From assembly GCA_902774925.1 (NCBI GenBank), contig CACYKE010000016.1:1-45901 (forward strand): DNA of 45,901 nucleotides. The letters are read 5' to 3'. The stretch is from an uncultured Prevotellaceae bacterium (GTDB lineage Bacteria > Bacteroidota > Bacteroidia > Bacteroidales > Bacteroidaceae). The translations under genes were made by a program, and so were the position numbers. Position 1 is the stretch's first letter. Every line of letters begins with the position of its first letter. The notes below the pieces were generated by a model. It was not told the DNA's origin. It made no database searches and saw only the letters and a program-made list of their open reading frames with translations. Below are positions 32,386-42,219 of the stretch, piece after piece.

Positions 32386-35300
32386 TCCGATATTTACGTT
32401 CGTATTACCAGTCACCTGGGCGTTGTTACCACCACCATAGACGTTACCACGGATGTCAGCACCAATGATTTCCACTTTTCTATAGTAAGTCTGTCCTGTA
32501 ACAGCTTTGCCACTAGCATCACATGTTCCCGCATCTACGCTAGGATGATCAGTATAGGTATAGGGACTCTCTGATGTACCAGCACCAGTACGGATGTAAT
32601 AGCTTGTCACCACAGTTGTTCCTACCTCAACATTCACTTCCTCATAGGTTATCTCTCCAACTGCAGTACCGATATTCACTTGAGTATTACCTTTAACTTG
32701 GGCAGCATTTCCACCGCCGAAGACATTGCCAATGGCACCCATCTTTCCTTTCTCATGAGCAGGACAAGTCACCGTATGTTCTGTTGGCTCACCCTCGTCA
32801 ATAGTAAACGTCCTGCCGTTAAATTTGTTTGCATCGAAATTAACACCCGTATAGGTGTCTGGCGTACCAACAGCTTCATTGATATTTACTTTCGGGCTGC
32901 CCACCATCACAGCATCAGCACCAAAACCACCACCATAGATTTCTCCTATACTCGTAAAGGAGATAACGTTCACCTCTGGATCGGCCCAAGGATTGGAACC
33001 ATTTTCTTTCAAAATAGCTTTTCCATTTGCATCCACTCCATCATAACCATAGATTGAATAGCCTGCCTGGTTTCCGCCACCATACAGTTCACCGATGACA
33101 ATAGGCTTACAGCCTACCTCTTCGATGTTAACTTTAATCGCTCCACCAATAGTACCACTCAGATTATTACCGCCAAATACACGTTGGAAGGTTCCATTAG
33201 TGATATTCAGTGTCACATCACCATGAACGTCTGCAGCCTCAGCACCGCCATAGACGGCATCAAGACCAGGAATACAAGCCATCAGCAACTTCGCCTCGGC
33301 ATCCATCTCTGCACTCTTACCGCCACCATATGCCTCATCAACACAGAAGTCACATCCGCTATTCTCGTCCAACAAAGTCAATGCTGTCTGACGCACATTA
33401 CCCTTGGTGTTGGAGCCTCCAAATACACGGTGTACCATACCACCGAAAATGTTCACTGTTGCCTTACCTGTACCGTAGATATAATCTTTTGTAAAGTTCT
33501 CTGTTTGTCGTTTCTCCTTAGTGTCGTAAGTGGCCTCCACTGCCGAATAATCATAAAATCCTACGTTTGCACCTGGGTTCGCTGCGCCATTTGGCAGTTT
33601 ATCCTTACCATTACCACCACCGAACATTTCATAGATCTCGTATGTACCATTTACCGTTACCTCTGTTGCCGGCGTAGAGGCTGCATTACCCCCGCCATAG
33701 ACTGTCTCGATACTCGTCAGTCCACAACCGTCAATGATGACCTTTGCTACTTTTGTCGTGTTCTTCCCACCATCAGGTTTGTAGGCAGCCAGATTACCAC
33801 CGCCATAGACTGCATCTACATCAAACGTCTCGTTGTTCTTATCTGGCTTAGTAGAGATATTAGCTTTTCCAGCTGTCTGTGTAGCATAGATATGCACCGT
33901 CACATCGCCCTTCGGCGAACCGTTCATATCGTTGCAACCGAACACCTGGTTGACGATAGCACCAGGCTTGTTCTCAGCCACATCTTTATTCAAATTAACA
34001 GTCACATTACCTCCTGTCGTTCCTGCCTCACTGATAGGAATCTTATCAGCTTCAGCCGTTCCATCAGGATAAGTAATAGCATCGGTGTTACCCTTACCAC
34101 CTCCGAACACACTACCGAAGTAGTAATACTTAGTAGCATCTTCTGGATTAACGACCTTTGTGCCTACAGTACCACCATTGACATTCACCGTCGCATTCTC
34201 AGCCACAGCACCAATCTCGCCACCGCCATAAATACTGCTCTTGACAGTACCTCCAGTCATGTTCAGTGTCGTTCCCTTACATTTACCGAGCTTTGACCAT
34301 AGTGGAAGCAAGGTCGTATTATCCAGCGCGTAGAGTCGTCCCATACCGCCCGTGAACACATTACCGCCCTTGGTGTATTGCAGATGGTTCTGATAGTCGA
34401 AAGTGGTCTTTGGTATTGCAGCCTTCTGCTCATCAGTTGGATTGTAGATGTATTCATAGTCGTTACCAATGGTACCACCAGTGATGTTAATGACAATGTA
34501 TCCACGACCTTTATCGTAGTAAGTCGAAGCAGGCTCTGTACTTGGATCCGGATAAGAGCCGTCGTACTTGTCGTTTGGACGCAAGATACCATAGGGCTTT
34601 ATCGTTTCCCCTCCTTCTTCAATCTCTTCATCCACCAGATAGAGGCCATATCCTACCGACCCCATCCGACCACCGCCATAAACGGAGCCGAGTATCTTGC
34701 CGCTCTTGATGTTCAGTTCGATAGAGCCACCGATATTACCTGCTGTAAGCGCTTCACCACCAAAACCGCGACCGCCACCGAATACATTACCATCTACGTA
34801 TGAGGTACCCCATGTACCAATCGTCGGGCCTTCTGTGTCATCGTTTTCCTTACCGATGTTCACTATCGCATTCTGGAAGACGTGACCGTCCTCACCACCG
34901 CCAAAGATGGAACCATAGACTCTGCCGCCCTCGATGTTGACTTCGGTACGGTCTACATTCGTCTCCTTATTGAAGAAGATACGCTGGTCGCCCTTACCAG
35001 CACCGAAGATATAGCCCGTATTCGGATGTGCTATGATTTGAGCGACGGTACGCGGTACACCTACGGTACCACCTGTCATCGTGATGGTAGCAGAGCCCTT
35101 CACATTCGTAGCCTCACAACCACCATAGACATTCGTTATGATATGGCCGCCAGTGATATTGATAGTGGTCTTACCCTCTACGCTACCTGCCGTGCTCAGA
35201 TATTTACTGATGCCGTCGGTTGTGTCGAAATAAGGCACACTACCCGAGCCGCCACCAAACACATTGCCATAATAAGTATGTCCGTCGGAAGCCTCCAGTC

Positions 35301-38300
35301 TGCCGCCATCCGTTGATTCGCCATTTGGATACTGATCCAAGTCGCCCGTTGCATTCGCAAATGGGTCGTATGGTGCGAATGGCGCAGTAAATGGCCAGCT
35401 GGCGCAATCCATACTTTCTGTTACGCTTCCTGTTGGGGTATAGTCATCAGCCCATACATCAGTTCCGTATGGCTCCAAAGCATTCTTACCACAGCCAATC
35501 TGTCCACCAGAGATGGTGACTTCGGTATCACCCAGCACGTGTCCACTCTCGCTGCCACCGTAGGCAGAACCCGTCAGGAAGGCCATGCCACTGATAGTTA
35601 ATACCGTCTTGTTAAAGAATGCACAAGTCTCCACATTAGGATATTGGTCAGGATCATGCATCTCACCACGACCGGCACCAAACACATGACCGTAGTCATC
35701 AGGACCAGCCTTACCATATCCCGCCATCTTGGCACCAGCGACACCAATCTGTCCTCCGCTGACGGTCACAGTACAAGTACCGGTACCATCTGCGCAAGAA
35801 ATCGGTTTGCCATTAGCATCAAAAGTATATGTTCCCACAGAGCCCATAGCACCACCGCCATAGACGTTGTGTACCACATGACCGCCTTTTATCAGCACAG
35901 TCGTATTGCCACGCACAATACCAGCATTGAAGTCGAAGTAAGTCTTACTATCAGTTCCAATATAGGTATCCGTACCGCAACCAGAACCATAGACATTACC
36001 ACGGTTAGGGAAGCGGGCACCTGAGTAAGAAATATCATCGGAAGTGTCGTCTGGTGTACCACCATCGTTGACAATTGCTGATCCCTCAGGAATACCAATA
36101 GTACCGCTATGCACAGTCACCTTGGCATCATGGAAGTTGTGTCCATTCTCACCACCACCATAGACAGAGCCCTTAACAGAAGGACCTGTTTCTGAACTTT
36201 GGGTACCAATAGTCACATCCGTATCATATACCCAAGCCATCTTATCGACATTAGTATTCGTTTCAGGATTGCCTTCCAATCCTCGAGACGAACCGAACAC
36301 CATACCGTTATTATCACCTGTGGTACCGATGGTACCGCCAGTGATGGACACAGTACACTTACCTTTATTATCAGTAGTAGTCCAACCAGTTGGGAAGCCA
36401 GTAGCATCGTATGAGAACGTTCCCACCGAACCATAAGCACCACCACCATAGACATTATGCAGAATGGCAGGTGAGCCACTGATGCTAACAGTAGTGCTGC
36501 CCTTCACAATACCGGCAGTCACATCATCCTCCTTACCTTTACCACCGCCATAAACGTTACCATACTCGGCACCGCCCTTTCCGGTAGTGCCAATGGTACC
36601 GCCAGTGACTGTCACTGTGGTATTGCCATTTACGACAGATTCCTCACCACCGCCATAGACGCTCTCACCTACAGTTGTAGTTACACCATTGATGGTGAGG
36701 GTTACATTACCGCTGACAGTTCCCAAGTTGTCAAGAGGAATCTCTGTGTAGAAATAGTTTTTGGGATCTGCTTCCGTTGCTGCTGTGATTGGCGAACTGG
36801 TTGAACCTTTATCGTGGGTCCAATAATAAGTAGTCGAAGTGCCACCCGTCTGAGGTTTGATCATACCGGTATAGGTGTTGACCACAGGGGGAGTCTTGTC
36901 AATGTTGCTGATTGAAACTGTACCCGCAGAAGCTGAGTAGCCTGCTCCAAAGACAGCACCCTTTACCGTACAATTGTTAAGCGTTGAGGTGACATTGCCT
37001 GTAACACCACCAAGGAAACCTCCACCATAGAAATTGGTATTGATGGTGCAATCGGTCAATTCGCTTGTGACGTTACCGGTATTGGTGGTAGCAAACTGAG
37101 CAGAGTAGTAGTAGCTACGGTTAACCACACTACCTGCTTTATCACCAGTGGAAGGATTAATAACCTCAATATCATAGTCGGCTTCATAGCCTTGGGCAGT
37201 GTTGCGATATGTTGCAGGGTGATAATTGCTGTTGATAGTGCCAGACCAATCACTGACTGGTGACCCCGTGGTATCTGTGCTTTTGTACTGCACGTAGTTG
37301 GTGCCGCCGTTGCCTGCACCGAAGTATTGATTAAAGGTAGTTCCGGTGGCGCTGGTGGTAACGGTCTTGCCATCCACCATATCTCCGAACTTAGGACCAC
37401 CGCAATATTTGCTAACGATGCTATTGTCGATAACCACATTAATGTTACCTTTCACGATCTTGTAAGTTGCACCATCTTTTTGGGCCATGACACCGCCACC
37501 ATAGAACTCGCCTATGAGCGCGTGATTGATACGCCAGGTGACATCCCCCCAGATACCCTCCTTATAAGCAGCGGCTATGGTGCCAAAACGACCACCATCA
37601 ATATAACAATGGGGGTTGTCTTCATAGGGTTCAATAGCCTCATTGTAACCACCAGTAAGATAGAAACTAGTAAAGTCGCCGCCAAGAGCATTGACAGCAC
37701 AATGGCGCGTCTGGTACAGGGCTGCCTCATTGACATGAGCACCTGGGGTGAATGAAGGCATAACGACATGACCGCCAAGAATGACGTAGTTGATATTTTG
37801 AGTTGTTTCACCATTACGTCCACGGCAGTACTGATCATAGATACCACCGTTGAGAATGATAGGTCCCTCATCTCGGGTGCCAAGCTCAAACTCAAACTGT
37901 CCGAAGCGGATAAATGAGGTTTCGGTAACCTCAAAGTGGCCTTGGGAGCGATAACAGCCGAGGGAGTAGAAATTAGTGGAACCATTCCGCTTGCCCGCAA
38001 TACCCAACTCCACCACGGGAATGAAATCAAATCGTATGGGGGCGATAACTTGACGTGCCATGTTATCACCAAGTTGCCATTCGAGACAATAGTCGGGTTC
38101 CTCGTCAAAGTCGAGGTCGACACTCATGATAGTGAAACCACGATAGTCTGAACCAGAATATTTGACATCGTTCTTACCAACAGACTCCTGCACATTGCCC
38201 ACTAAGACGAGTGCGTAGTCGTAGACCGTCTTCTTGGCATCGATAGTTGCCAGTGCACCTCTTATTGACGTTTTGACAGTCGCACCGTTAATATTATCAC

Positions 38301-41300
38301 CGCGCGTGCCAGCAGGGGCGAAATGAGAGCCGGTGTTGGCTAAGGTAATATTAACACGGTCGTAACTATTCTCGTCGTTTCTGACATAAATGGCTTTGCC
38401 CCAATAGGCTTCGATGGTTATCTCTGTGACACCATCTGGGACATAATAGTTACCTCCTTGAGCAAAGACACGAGGATTAGTACCTGAGTAAATATCCTTG
38501 TCTATACATTTCCGGTCAGCAAAGTTGTAACCGTCCTGCCAGTCAGCAACAAATTCATTGTAGGTCTCGATAGTTCCATCTGTTTTAACAGAGGTGACTT
38601 TCCAACCTGTTACTACCTTATCGGTGTAGTTGTTGGCATATCGTGTGTTCCAATCGTCAGAATTGGGATTACCGAATTCGGTGTTATAATAGGGCAGCTG
38701 TATCTTGCGGTAACCAAAGTCATAACGAAGCGTGTCCATATCGGTGATGGGGATGTAGAGTGTCTTGCTTCCTGAGAAGTTACTGCCGGCGTTAACCTTG
38801 ACCGTCAAAGTGCCCAGTTGCTTGCCTTCATAGGGGTTGGCTGTAGCACGATTAACCCAAGGGGTGCCAGTATTGCCATTGATAACTGATGCATATTTAC
38901 CGAACGGCTTCAATATCGGATAGGGTGCAATATTAGGGTCAACAACCCACTTATACATCAATGAAGCATCCTTAGGAATGGCTTGCACCTGAGCAGTGGT
39001 CAATGTGCTTGGCGCTACGTCAGAACCTACCCACCAGCCGCAAAGCTCACGGTTACTGTTGAGCAGGCTGCGGTGGAACTCCACTTGGGTCAAATAACGT
39101 TCTTCAGCAGGGAAGGAGCAGTTATATGCTGTGGGCCTACCGTTACTAGTACTGAAGGTAGTACCATTTCTATAGTAATTGTAGCTACTGATACCTGTTG
39201 CTGTGGCATTGGTAATCAGCTCGCCGCCATAAACTCCGTGTTGGTTGGTACCGCCAGTGATGTTGCCGTAGAACATACAGTTGACCACCGCTGTGCGGAG
39301 GTCGGCGTATTTACCGTCTGTGACCGTTGCTGTGCTGGTATAGGTGTTCTGGCCCACAATGCCTGCCGCTCTTGTGGCAGCACTGACATCGGCGTAGCTA
39401 TAACAATTGATGACGCGAGAATCATCTTTAAGCAGTCCCACGATGCCTCCGGCGCCAGTGCCGGTAGTAGTGACATAGGGATGAGTGCCTTCGGGGAACG
39501 TGGCATCGTTAGGCAGGATGCCGCAGTTGTAAATACGGCTGTAGCCCTGAGCTGTTCCGGCTATGGCACCTACATAACTGTCTGAACTGCTGATACCAAC
39601 ATTCTTAAGCGTGACATTCTTTACCACACCGCCATCAACGATATTGAATAAGGGGTGGGAAAGGTCACTAATGGTGTATCCGTTTCCGTCAAATATGCCA
39701 CCATAACTGGCTGTGATTGCAGCTGTGCCGTTGGCAGAAATGTCAGAACCCAACTTATAGCAGGCAGAGGCAGCGGTTCCGTTATTGACGTTCGTTATAA
39801 AGCTGGTGAAGTCTGTCGTATCGTATATGATGTAGGGATCATCAGGGGTTCCTTCACCTTTCTTTATCTCCATGGAAGCTGTCTCAGACTCTGTATAGTT
39901 GCTGTGCCTGGCCACTGCCGCTACAGTCATTGGCAGTTGATCTGCGGTGAAAGGAACTGGTCCGTTATATAATGTTTCAGAACCGCCATTTATGGTGTAA
40001 TATAACGTAGCATCTGTTGGCAAACTGCATGACAGAGTAAATGTCAGGCCCACTTTTGCAATGACAGGTGTTGCACACTGCAATTTTACCAAGCCGCTAC
40101 CCACAGCAGAAGTAATCATGCCCTCCTTAACAGCGATAGCCTTGATGGTCACATTGCTTACGTTATCCGTTAATGGTCCTGTGTATTCAGTGCTGGCGGT
40201 TGTCGGGTCGGTACCGTCGGTAGTATAATAGATGGTAGCATCAGGTGTTGTCGTCGTTATTGATATGGCGTTGCTTCCATCGTTCTGAATAGTAGGTGTA
40301 GCAACCTGCGTAATAGCTAGTTCTGCTACAATGGATGACGGCAAAGTTGCATGAGTTGCGATTGCCTTCACCGTAGTGGGACTACCAACAGAGAACGGAG
40401 CGCTATATTGTGTGCTTGAAGTCGTTGGAGTGCTGCCATCGGTAGTATAATATATGGTACTGCTCGGAGTTGAACAACTGATGGAAACATTCGATGTGGT
40501 GTAGTCGTAGGTGATGACAGGTTTGGCGCATCCTAGAGGAGCAAGATCCTTGGGACCTGCTACAGGAGTACAAAAGGAATTAAACACACCCACAGCTTGT
40601 ACAGACCAATTTTCAGTGATAGTGATTGGACTGCCGCTGATAACGATCGTGCCTGTAGTGGCATTAGGTGTAGTGCTGCCATCGGTGGTGTAATATATTG
40701 TGGAGAATGCAGCGGCAGGTGAGGTGATTGTGAATGTGTTATCAGCGCCGTTTACATCACTGATTACTGGTGTCAACGTTGTTGCAGAGGAAGCATCCTC
40801 AAAATGCCAAATGGAATTGGTGCCCGTGTTATTATAAACACCAACTAAACCATTTCGGTAAAGGTTTGGATTCTCTCCAGAAGACTGTCCATAATAAACG
40901 TCATTGTTTTGTCCCGCAGGATTCCAATACCAACCAGTACGTCTTTTAGGACGAATATTGTAACCATCTCCCGAGGTTGTAATTACAAATTTGAAGTTGT
41001 CGTTTGCTGATGGATTGTAGTCGCCATTATCAATGGTCTGCAGGTGCATAGTCTTTCTCTTACCATTTTTCGTTTCATCAGTGTCGGTGTTTTTACTTGG
41101 GTCATTTGGCAGAGGCACCTCATAAACAGCATACTTCCCGGTAAGCGCGTGAATGATAAAATAACAGCCAGATTCTTCGCTTTTTTTGACTATCCAAATG
41201 GAGTTAAGGTCCTTGTTTGTTAGTGCTGTGGCCAAAAACGGTTTCTCGGGGTCGCCGTTGTTGGTATTATGGTTTGGAGAGTAATAGGCATCAATGGCAT

Positions 41301-41808
41301 TTGTTTGCTGAGGATTAGCCGCAGGAACAAGATAATACTTTTCCGTATCTGATGCTGAGCTGTAAGCTTTTCCAGGATGACCACTTGAAGTATTATCATT
41401 GGCAATATACCATACACCTTCTTGTCCCCACACACTGCCGCTTCCTAATGTGAGCATCAGGAGCAGGGACATGACGAGCCGTAATCTCGTTAAGGACGAG
41501 CTGTAATCTCGTTGGGAGTGAGCCGTAATCTCGTGACCGACGAGCCGTCGCTCGAGCTCTGCTCGCTTGCTACTGAAAGGACGCAAGAATCTCGTTGGGA
41601 TAGCGTAGGCGTAGCGTAAGCAGACTTTAACCATACTCCAGGCTGCTTCTATGCTGCTCCTTTGCTGCTCCTTTGCTGCTCCTAGCCATACTCTAGCCAT
41701 ACTCCAGCCATACTCTAGCCATACTCTAAGCATACTCATCAGTAAGCTTAGAGTATGGCTAGAGGCTTGCTGATTCCTTGTTACTCCCTTCTCATATATT
41801 TTGTTCAT
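32368..41808 (-). CDS. Giant secreted YGGG-repeat protein with FN3-like repeats, no sorting tail seen
   Basis: This frame codes for up to 3146 residues. A signal-peptide core (MSLLLMLTLGSGSVWGQ) sits at about 113-129, so residues 1-112 are an N-terminal extension encoded mainly by tandem repeats. Then come a lectin-like head (GVWYIANDNTSSG), four FN3-associated / chitobiase-C-like repeats (IYYTTDGST, about 373, 456, 526 and 600) and a GLUG-like segment (YGGIFDGNGYTIS, about 705). The remaining two thirds or so contains more than 30 copies of a hydrophobic-[YF]-G-[GA]-G motif alternating with short Thr/Val beta strands, which suggests a beta-solenoid. The end (NVYGGGNNAQVTGNTNVNIG) has no T9SS tail. 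It was probably exported and surface-bound, but its function is unknown. The ATG at 41808 is 42 bp after the upstream mini-gene, so the genes look operonic. Which start is used is uncertain. Confidence 0.8.
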   Translation of the reverse strand: MNKIYEKGVTRNQQASSHTLSLLMSMLRVWLEYGWSMARVWLGAAKEQQRSSIEAAWSMVKVCLRYAYAIPTRFLRPFSSKRAELERRLVGHEITAHSQRDYSSSLTRLRLVMSLLLMLTLGSGSVWGQEGVWYIANDNTSSGHPGKAYSSASDTEKYYLVPAANPQQTNAIDAYYSPNHNTNNGDPEKPFLATALTNKDLNSIWIVKKSEESGCYFIIHALTGKYAVYEVPLPNDPSKNTDTDETKNGKRKTMHLQTIDNGDYNPSANDNFKFVITTSGDGYNIRPKRRTGWYWNPAGQNNDVYYGQSSGENPNLYRNGLVGVYNNTGTNSIWHFEDASSATTLTPVISDVNGADNTFTITSPAAAFSTIYYTTDGSTTPNATTGTIVISGSPITITENWSVQAVGVFNSFCTPVAGPKDLAPLGCAKPVITYDYTTSNVSISCSTPSSTIYYTTDGSTPTTSSTQYSAPFSVGSPTTVKAIATHATLPSSIVAELAITQVATPTIQNDGSNAISITTTTPDATIYYTTDGTDPTTASTEYTGPLTDNVSNVTIKAIAVKEGMITSAVGSGLVKLQCATPVIAKVGLTFTLSCSLPTDATLYYTINGGSETLYNGPVPFTADQLPMTVAAVARHSNYTESETASMEIKKGEGTPDDPYIIYDTTDFTSFITNVNNGTAASACYKLGSDISANGTAAITASYGGIFDGNGYTISDLSHPLFNIVDGGVVKNVTLKNVGISSSDSYVGAIAGTAQGYSRIYNCGILPNDATFPEGTHPYVTTTGTGAGGIVGLLKDDSRVINCYSYADVSAATRAAGIVGQNTYTSTATVTDGKYADLRTAVVNCMFYGNITGGTNQHGVYGGELITNATATGISSYNYYRNGTTFSTSNGRPTAYNCSFPAEERYLTQVEFHRSLLNSNRELCGWWVGSDVAPSTLTTAQVQAIPKDASLMYKWVVDPNIAPYPILKPFGKYASVINGNTGTPWVNRATANPYEGKQLGTLTVKVNAGSNFSGSKTLYIPITDMDTLRYDFGYRKIQLPYYNTEFGNPNSDDWNTRYANNYTDKVVTGWKVTSVKTDGTIETYNEFVADWQDGYNFADRKCIDKDIYSGTNPRVFAQGGNYYVPDGVTEITIEAYWGKAIYVRNDENSYDRVNITLANTGSHFAPAGTRGDNINGATVKTSIRGALATIDAKKTVYDYALVLVGNVQESVGKNDVKYSGSDYRGFTIMSVDLDFDEEPDYCLEWQLGDNMARQVIAPIRFDFIPVVELGIAGKRNGSTNFYSLGCYRSQGHFEVTETSFIRFGQFEFELGTRDEGPIILNGGIYDQYCRGRNGETTQNINYVILGGHVVMPSFTPGAHVNEAALYQTRHCAVNALGGDFTSFYLTGGYNEAIEPYEDNPHCYIDGGRFGTIAAAYKEGIWGDVTWRINHALIGEFYGGGVMAQKDGATYKIVKGNINVVIDNSIVSKYCGGPKFGDMVDGKTVTTSATGTTFNQYFGAGNGGTNYVQYKSTDTTGSPVSDWSGTINSNYHPATYRNTAQGYEADYDIEVINPSTGDKAGSVVNRSYYYSAQFATTNTGNVTSELTDCTINTNFYGGGFLGGVTGNVTSTLNNCTVKGAVFGAGYSASAGTVSISNIDKTPPVVNTYTGMIKPQTGGTSTTYYWTHDKGSTSSPITAATEADPKNYFYTEIPLDNLGTVSGNVTLTINGVTTTVGESVYGGGEESVVNGNTTVTVTGGTIGTTGKGGAEYGNVYGGGKGKEDDVTAGIVKGSTTVSISGSPAILHNVYGGGAYGSVGTFSYDATGFPTGWTTTDNKGKCTVSITGGTIGTTGDNNGMVFGSSRGLEGNPETNTNVDKMAWVYDTDVTIGTQSSETGPSVKGSVYGGGENGHNFHDAKVTVHSGTIGIPEGSAIVNDGGTPDDTSDDISYSGARFPNRGNVYGSGCGTDTYIGTDSKTYFDFNAGIVRGNTTVLIKGGHVVHNVYGGGAMGSVGTYTFDANGKPISCADGTGTCTVTVSGGQIGVAGAKMAGYGKAGPDDYGHVFGAGRGEMHDPDQYPNVETCAFFNKTVLTISGMAFLTGSAYGGSESGHVLGDTEVTISGGQIGCGKNALEPYGTDVWADDYTPTGSVTESMDCASWPFTAPFAPYDPFANATGDLDQYPNGESTDGGRLEASDGHTYYGNVFGGGSGSVPYFDTTDGISKYLSTAGSVEGKTTINITGGHIITNVYGGCEATNVKGSATITMTGGTVGVPRTVAQIIAHPNTGYIFGAGKGDQRIFFNKETNVDRTEVNIEGGRVYGSIFGGGEDGHVFQNAIVNIGKENDDTEGPTIGTWGTSYVDGNVFGGGRGFGGEALTAGNIGGSIELNIKSGKILGSVYGGGRMGSVGYGLYLVDEEIEEGGETIKPYGILRPNDKYDGSYPDPSTEPASTYYDKGRGYIVINITGGTIGNDYEYIYNPTDEQKAAIPKTTFDYQNHLQYTKGGNVFTGGMGRLYALDNTTLLPLWSKLGKCKGTTLNMTGGTVKSSIYGGGEIGAVAENATVNVNGGTVGTKVVNPEDATKYYYFGSVFGGGKGNTDAITYPDGTAEADKIPISEAGTTGGNVTVNLNKDVAENKPGAIVNQVFGCNDMNGSPKGDVTVHIYATQTAGKANISTKPDKNNETFDVDAVYGGGNLAAYKPDGGKNTTKVAKVIIDGCGLTSIETVYGGGNAASTPATEVTVNGTYEIYEMFGGGNGKDKLPNGAANPGANVGFYDYSAVEATYDTKEKRQTENFTKDYIYGTGKATVNIFGGMVHRVFGGSNTKGNVRQTALTLLDENSGCDFCVDEAYGGGKSAEMDAEAKLLMACIPGLDAVYGGAEAADVHGDVTLNITNGTFQRVFGGNNLSGTIGGAIKVNIEEVGCKPIVIGELYGGGNQAGYSIYGYDGVDANGKAILKENGSNPWADPEVNVISFTSIGEIYGGGFGADAVMVGSPKVNINEAVGTPDTYTGVNFDANKFNGRTFTIDEGEPTEHTVTCPAHEKGKMGAIGNVFGGGNAAQVKGNTQVNIGTAVGEITYEEVNVEVGTTVVTSYYIRTGAGTSESPYTYTDHPSVDAGTCDASGKAVTGQTYYRKVEIIGADIRGNVYGGGNNAQVTGNTNVNIGKKEGN
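41478..41565 (-). repeat. 22-bp tandem repeat in the giant gene's N-terminal coding region
   Basis: Units beginning GCCGTAATCTCG or GCTGTAATCTCG (plus strand) start at 41478, 41500 and 41522, with a diverged fourth at 41544: an exact 22-bp period, twice 11. The array lies just upstream (in gene direction) of the signal-peptide core. Confidence 0.75.
41631..41740 (-). repeat. 11-bp mosaic tandem array near the giant gene's start
   Basis: Ten consecutive 11-bp units are readable on the plus strand: CCATACTCCAG, GCTGCTTCTAT, GCTGCTCCTTT twice, GCTGCTCCTAG, CCATACTCTAG, CCATACTCCAG, CCATACTCTAG, CCATACTCTAA and GCATACTCATC. Two unit families share one phase. Since 11 is not a multiple of 3, the translation cycles through all frames, giving recurring RVWLE/SMARVWL-type peptides. 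Confidence 0.8.
41713..41764 (-). repeat. 19-bp perfect inverted repeat near the giant gene's start
   Basis: CTCTAGCCATACTCTAAGC (41713-41731) is the exact inverted complement of GCTTAGAGTATGGCTAGAG (41746-41764), with a 14-nt loop. The right arm is an inverted copy of two units of the neighbouring 11-bp array. In the transcript it would form a stable hairpin about 45 nt inside the frame that starts at 41808. Confidence 0.8.
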
Positions 41809-41826
41809 ATCAGATGTATTTTTATT

Positions 41827-41844
41827 TCAGCGTGGAACCGCTGA
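41827..41844 (-). other. Small stem-loop between mini-gene and giant gene
   Basis: On the minus strand TCAGCG-GTTCCA-CGCTGA forms a 6-bp stem with a 6-nt loop, followed by an A-rich rather than U-rich run. It lies in the 42-bp spacer before the giant gene. It may attenuate or protect the message, but it is not a clear terminator. Confidence 0.35.
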
Positions 41845-41850
41845 GCACTG

Positions 41851-42192
41851 TTACTTTATAAACAACTTCTTTTGATACTTGCCACCATCAGCACGAACGA
41901 CGTAAACACCATTGTTATAAGCAGGTGTCTTGACGGTCTCGTCCGGACTGATGTCAAACCTCGTTAAGAGTGCACCGCTGGCAGTGCGATTAACATTGTC
42001 TGTGGCATAAAAGAAAGCCCAATTCTCCGTAGGACAGAGATAATAATCACCGCTGGGCGACTTACAGGTACTCGCACTTTTGATATAATACGTTCCAGAA
42101 TAGTCCGTCTGTCCCCACGACACGGTGGTGCCGAAGGTCAGCATCAGCACCACCAACAGGGTTTTCTTTATCATCGTCATCTTTCGTGTCAT
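41851..42192 (-). CDS. Miniature secreted protein: signal peptide, short head, T9SS sorting tail
   Basis: This 113-residue protein lies between two giant-protein genes. It has a clear signal peptide (KKTLLVVLMLTFGTTVSWGQ, with possible starts at Met1, Met5 or Met7). A head domain follows (YSGTYYIKSASTCKSPSGDYY) that resembles the first folded segment of the giant proteins. It ends in NNGVYVVRADGGKYQKKLFIK, which matches the end of a T9SS type A C-terminal domain (compare SSGVYIIRAAGGHYTKKVSVK in the upstream gene). Only 35 or so residues separate head and tail, so it looks like an internal-deletion derivative of a larger cargo. It lies 27 bp after the upstream stop. It could be a functional small surface protein or a decaying remnant; the intact frame and signal peptide favour the former. 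Confidence 0.7.
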   Translation of the reverse strand: MTRKMTMIKKTLLVVLMLTFGTTVSWGQTDYSGTYYIKSASTCKSPSGDYYLCPTENWAFFYATDNVNRTASGALLTRFDISPDETVKTPAYNNGVYVVRADGGKYQKKLFIK

Positions 42193-42219
42193 ATCTTGTG
42201 TCGTTTCGTTAGCTATTTA

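Noticed and set aside
33184-34296. Long plus-strand open frame (370 codons) opposite the giant gene
   Set aside because: It lies wholly antisense to the YGGG repeats; the repetitive codon pattern leaves the opposite strand open. Its translation is Thr, Cys, Ile and His rich with no domain, and several other antisense frames of this kind occur along the same gene.
41631-41740. CRISPR-like array
   Set aside because: The units are only 11 bp with no separate spacers and no cas gene is present; it is a tandem repeat.
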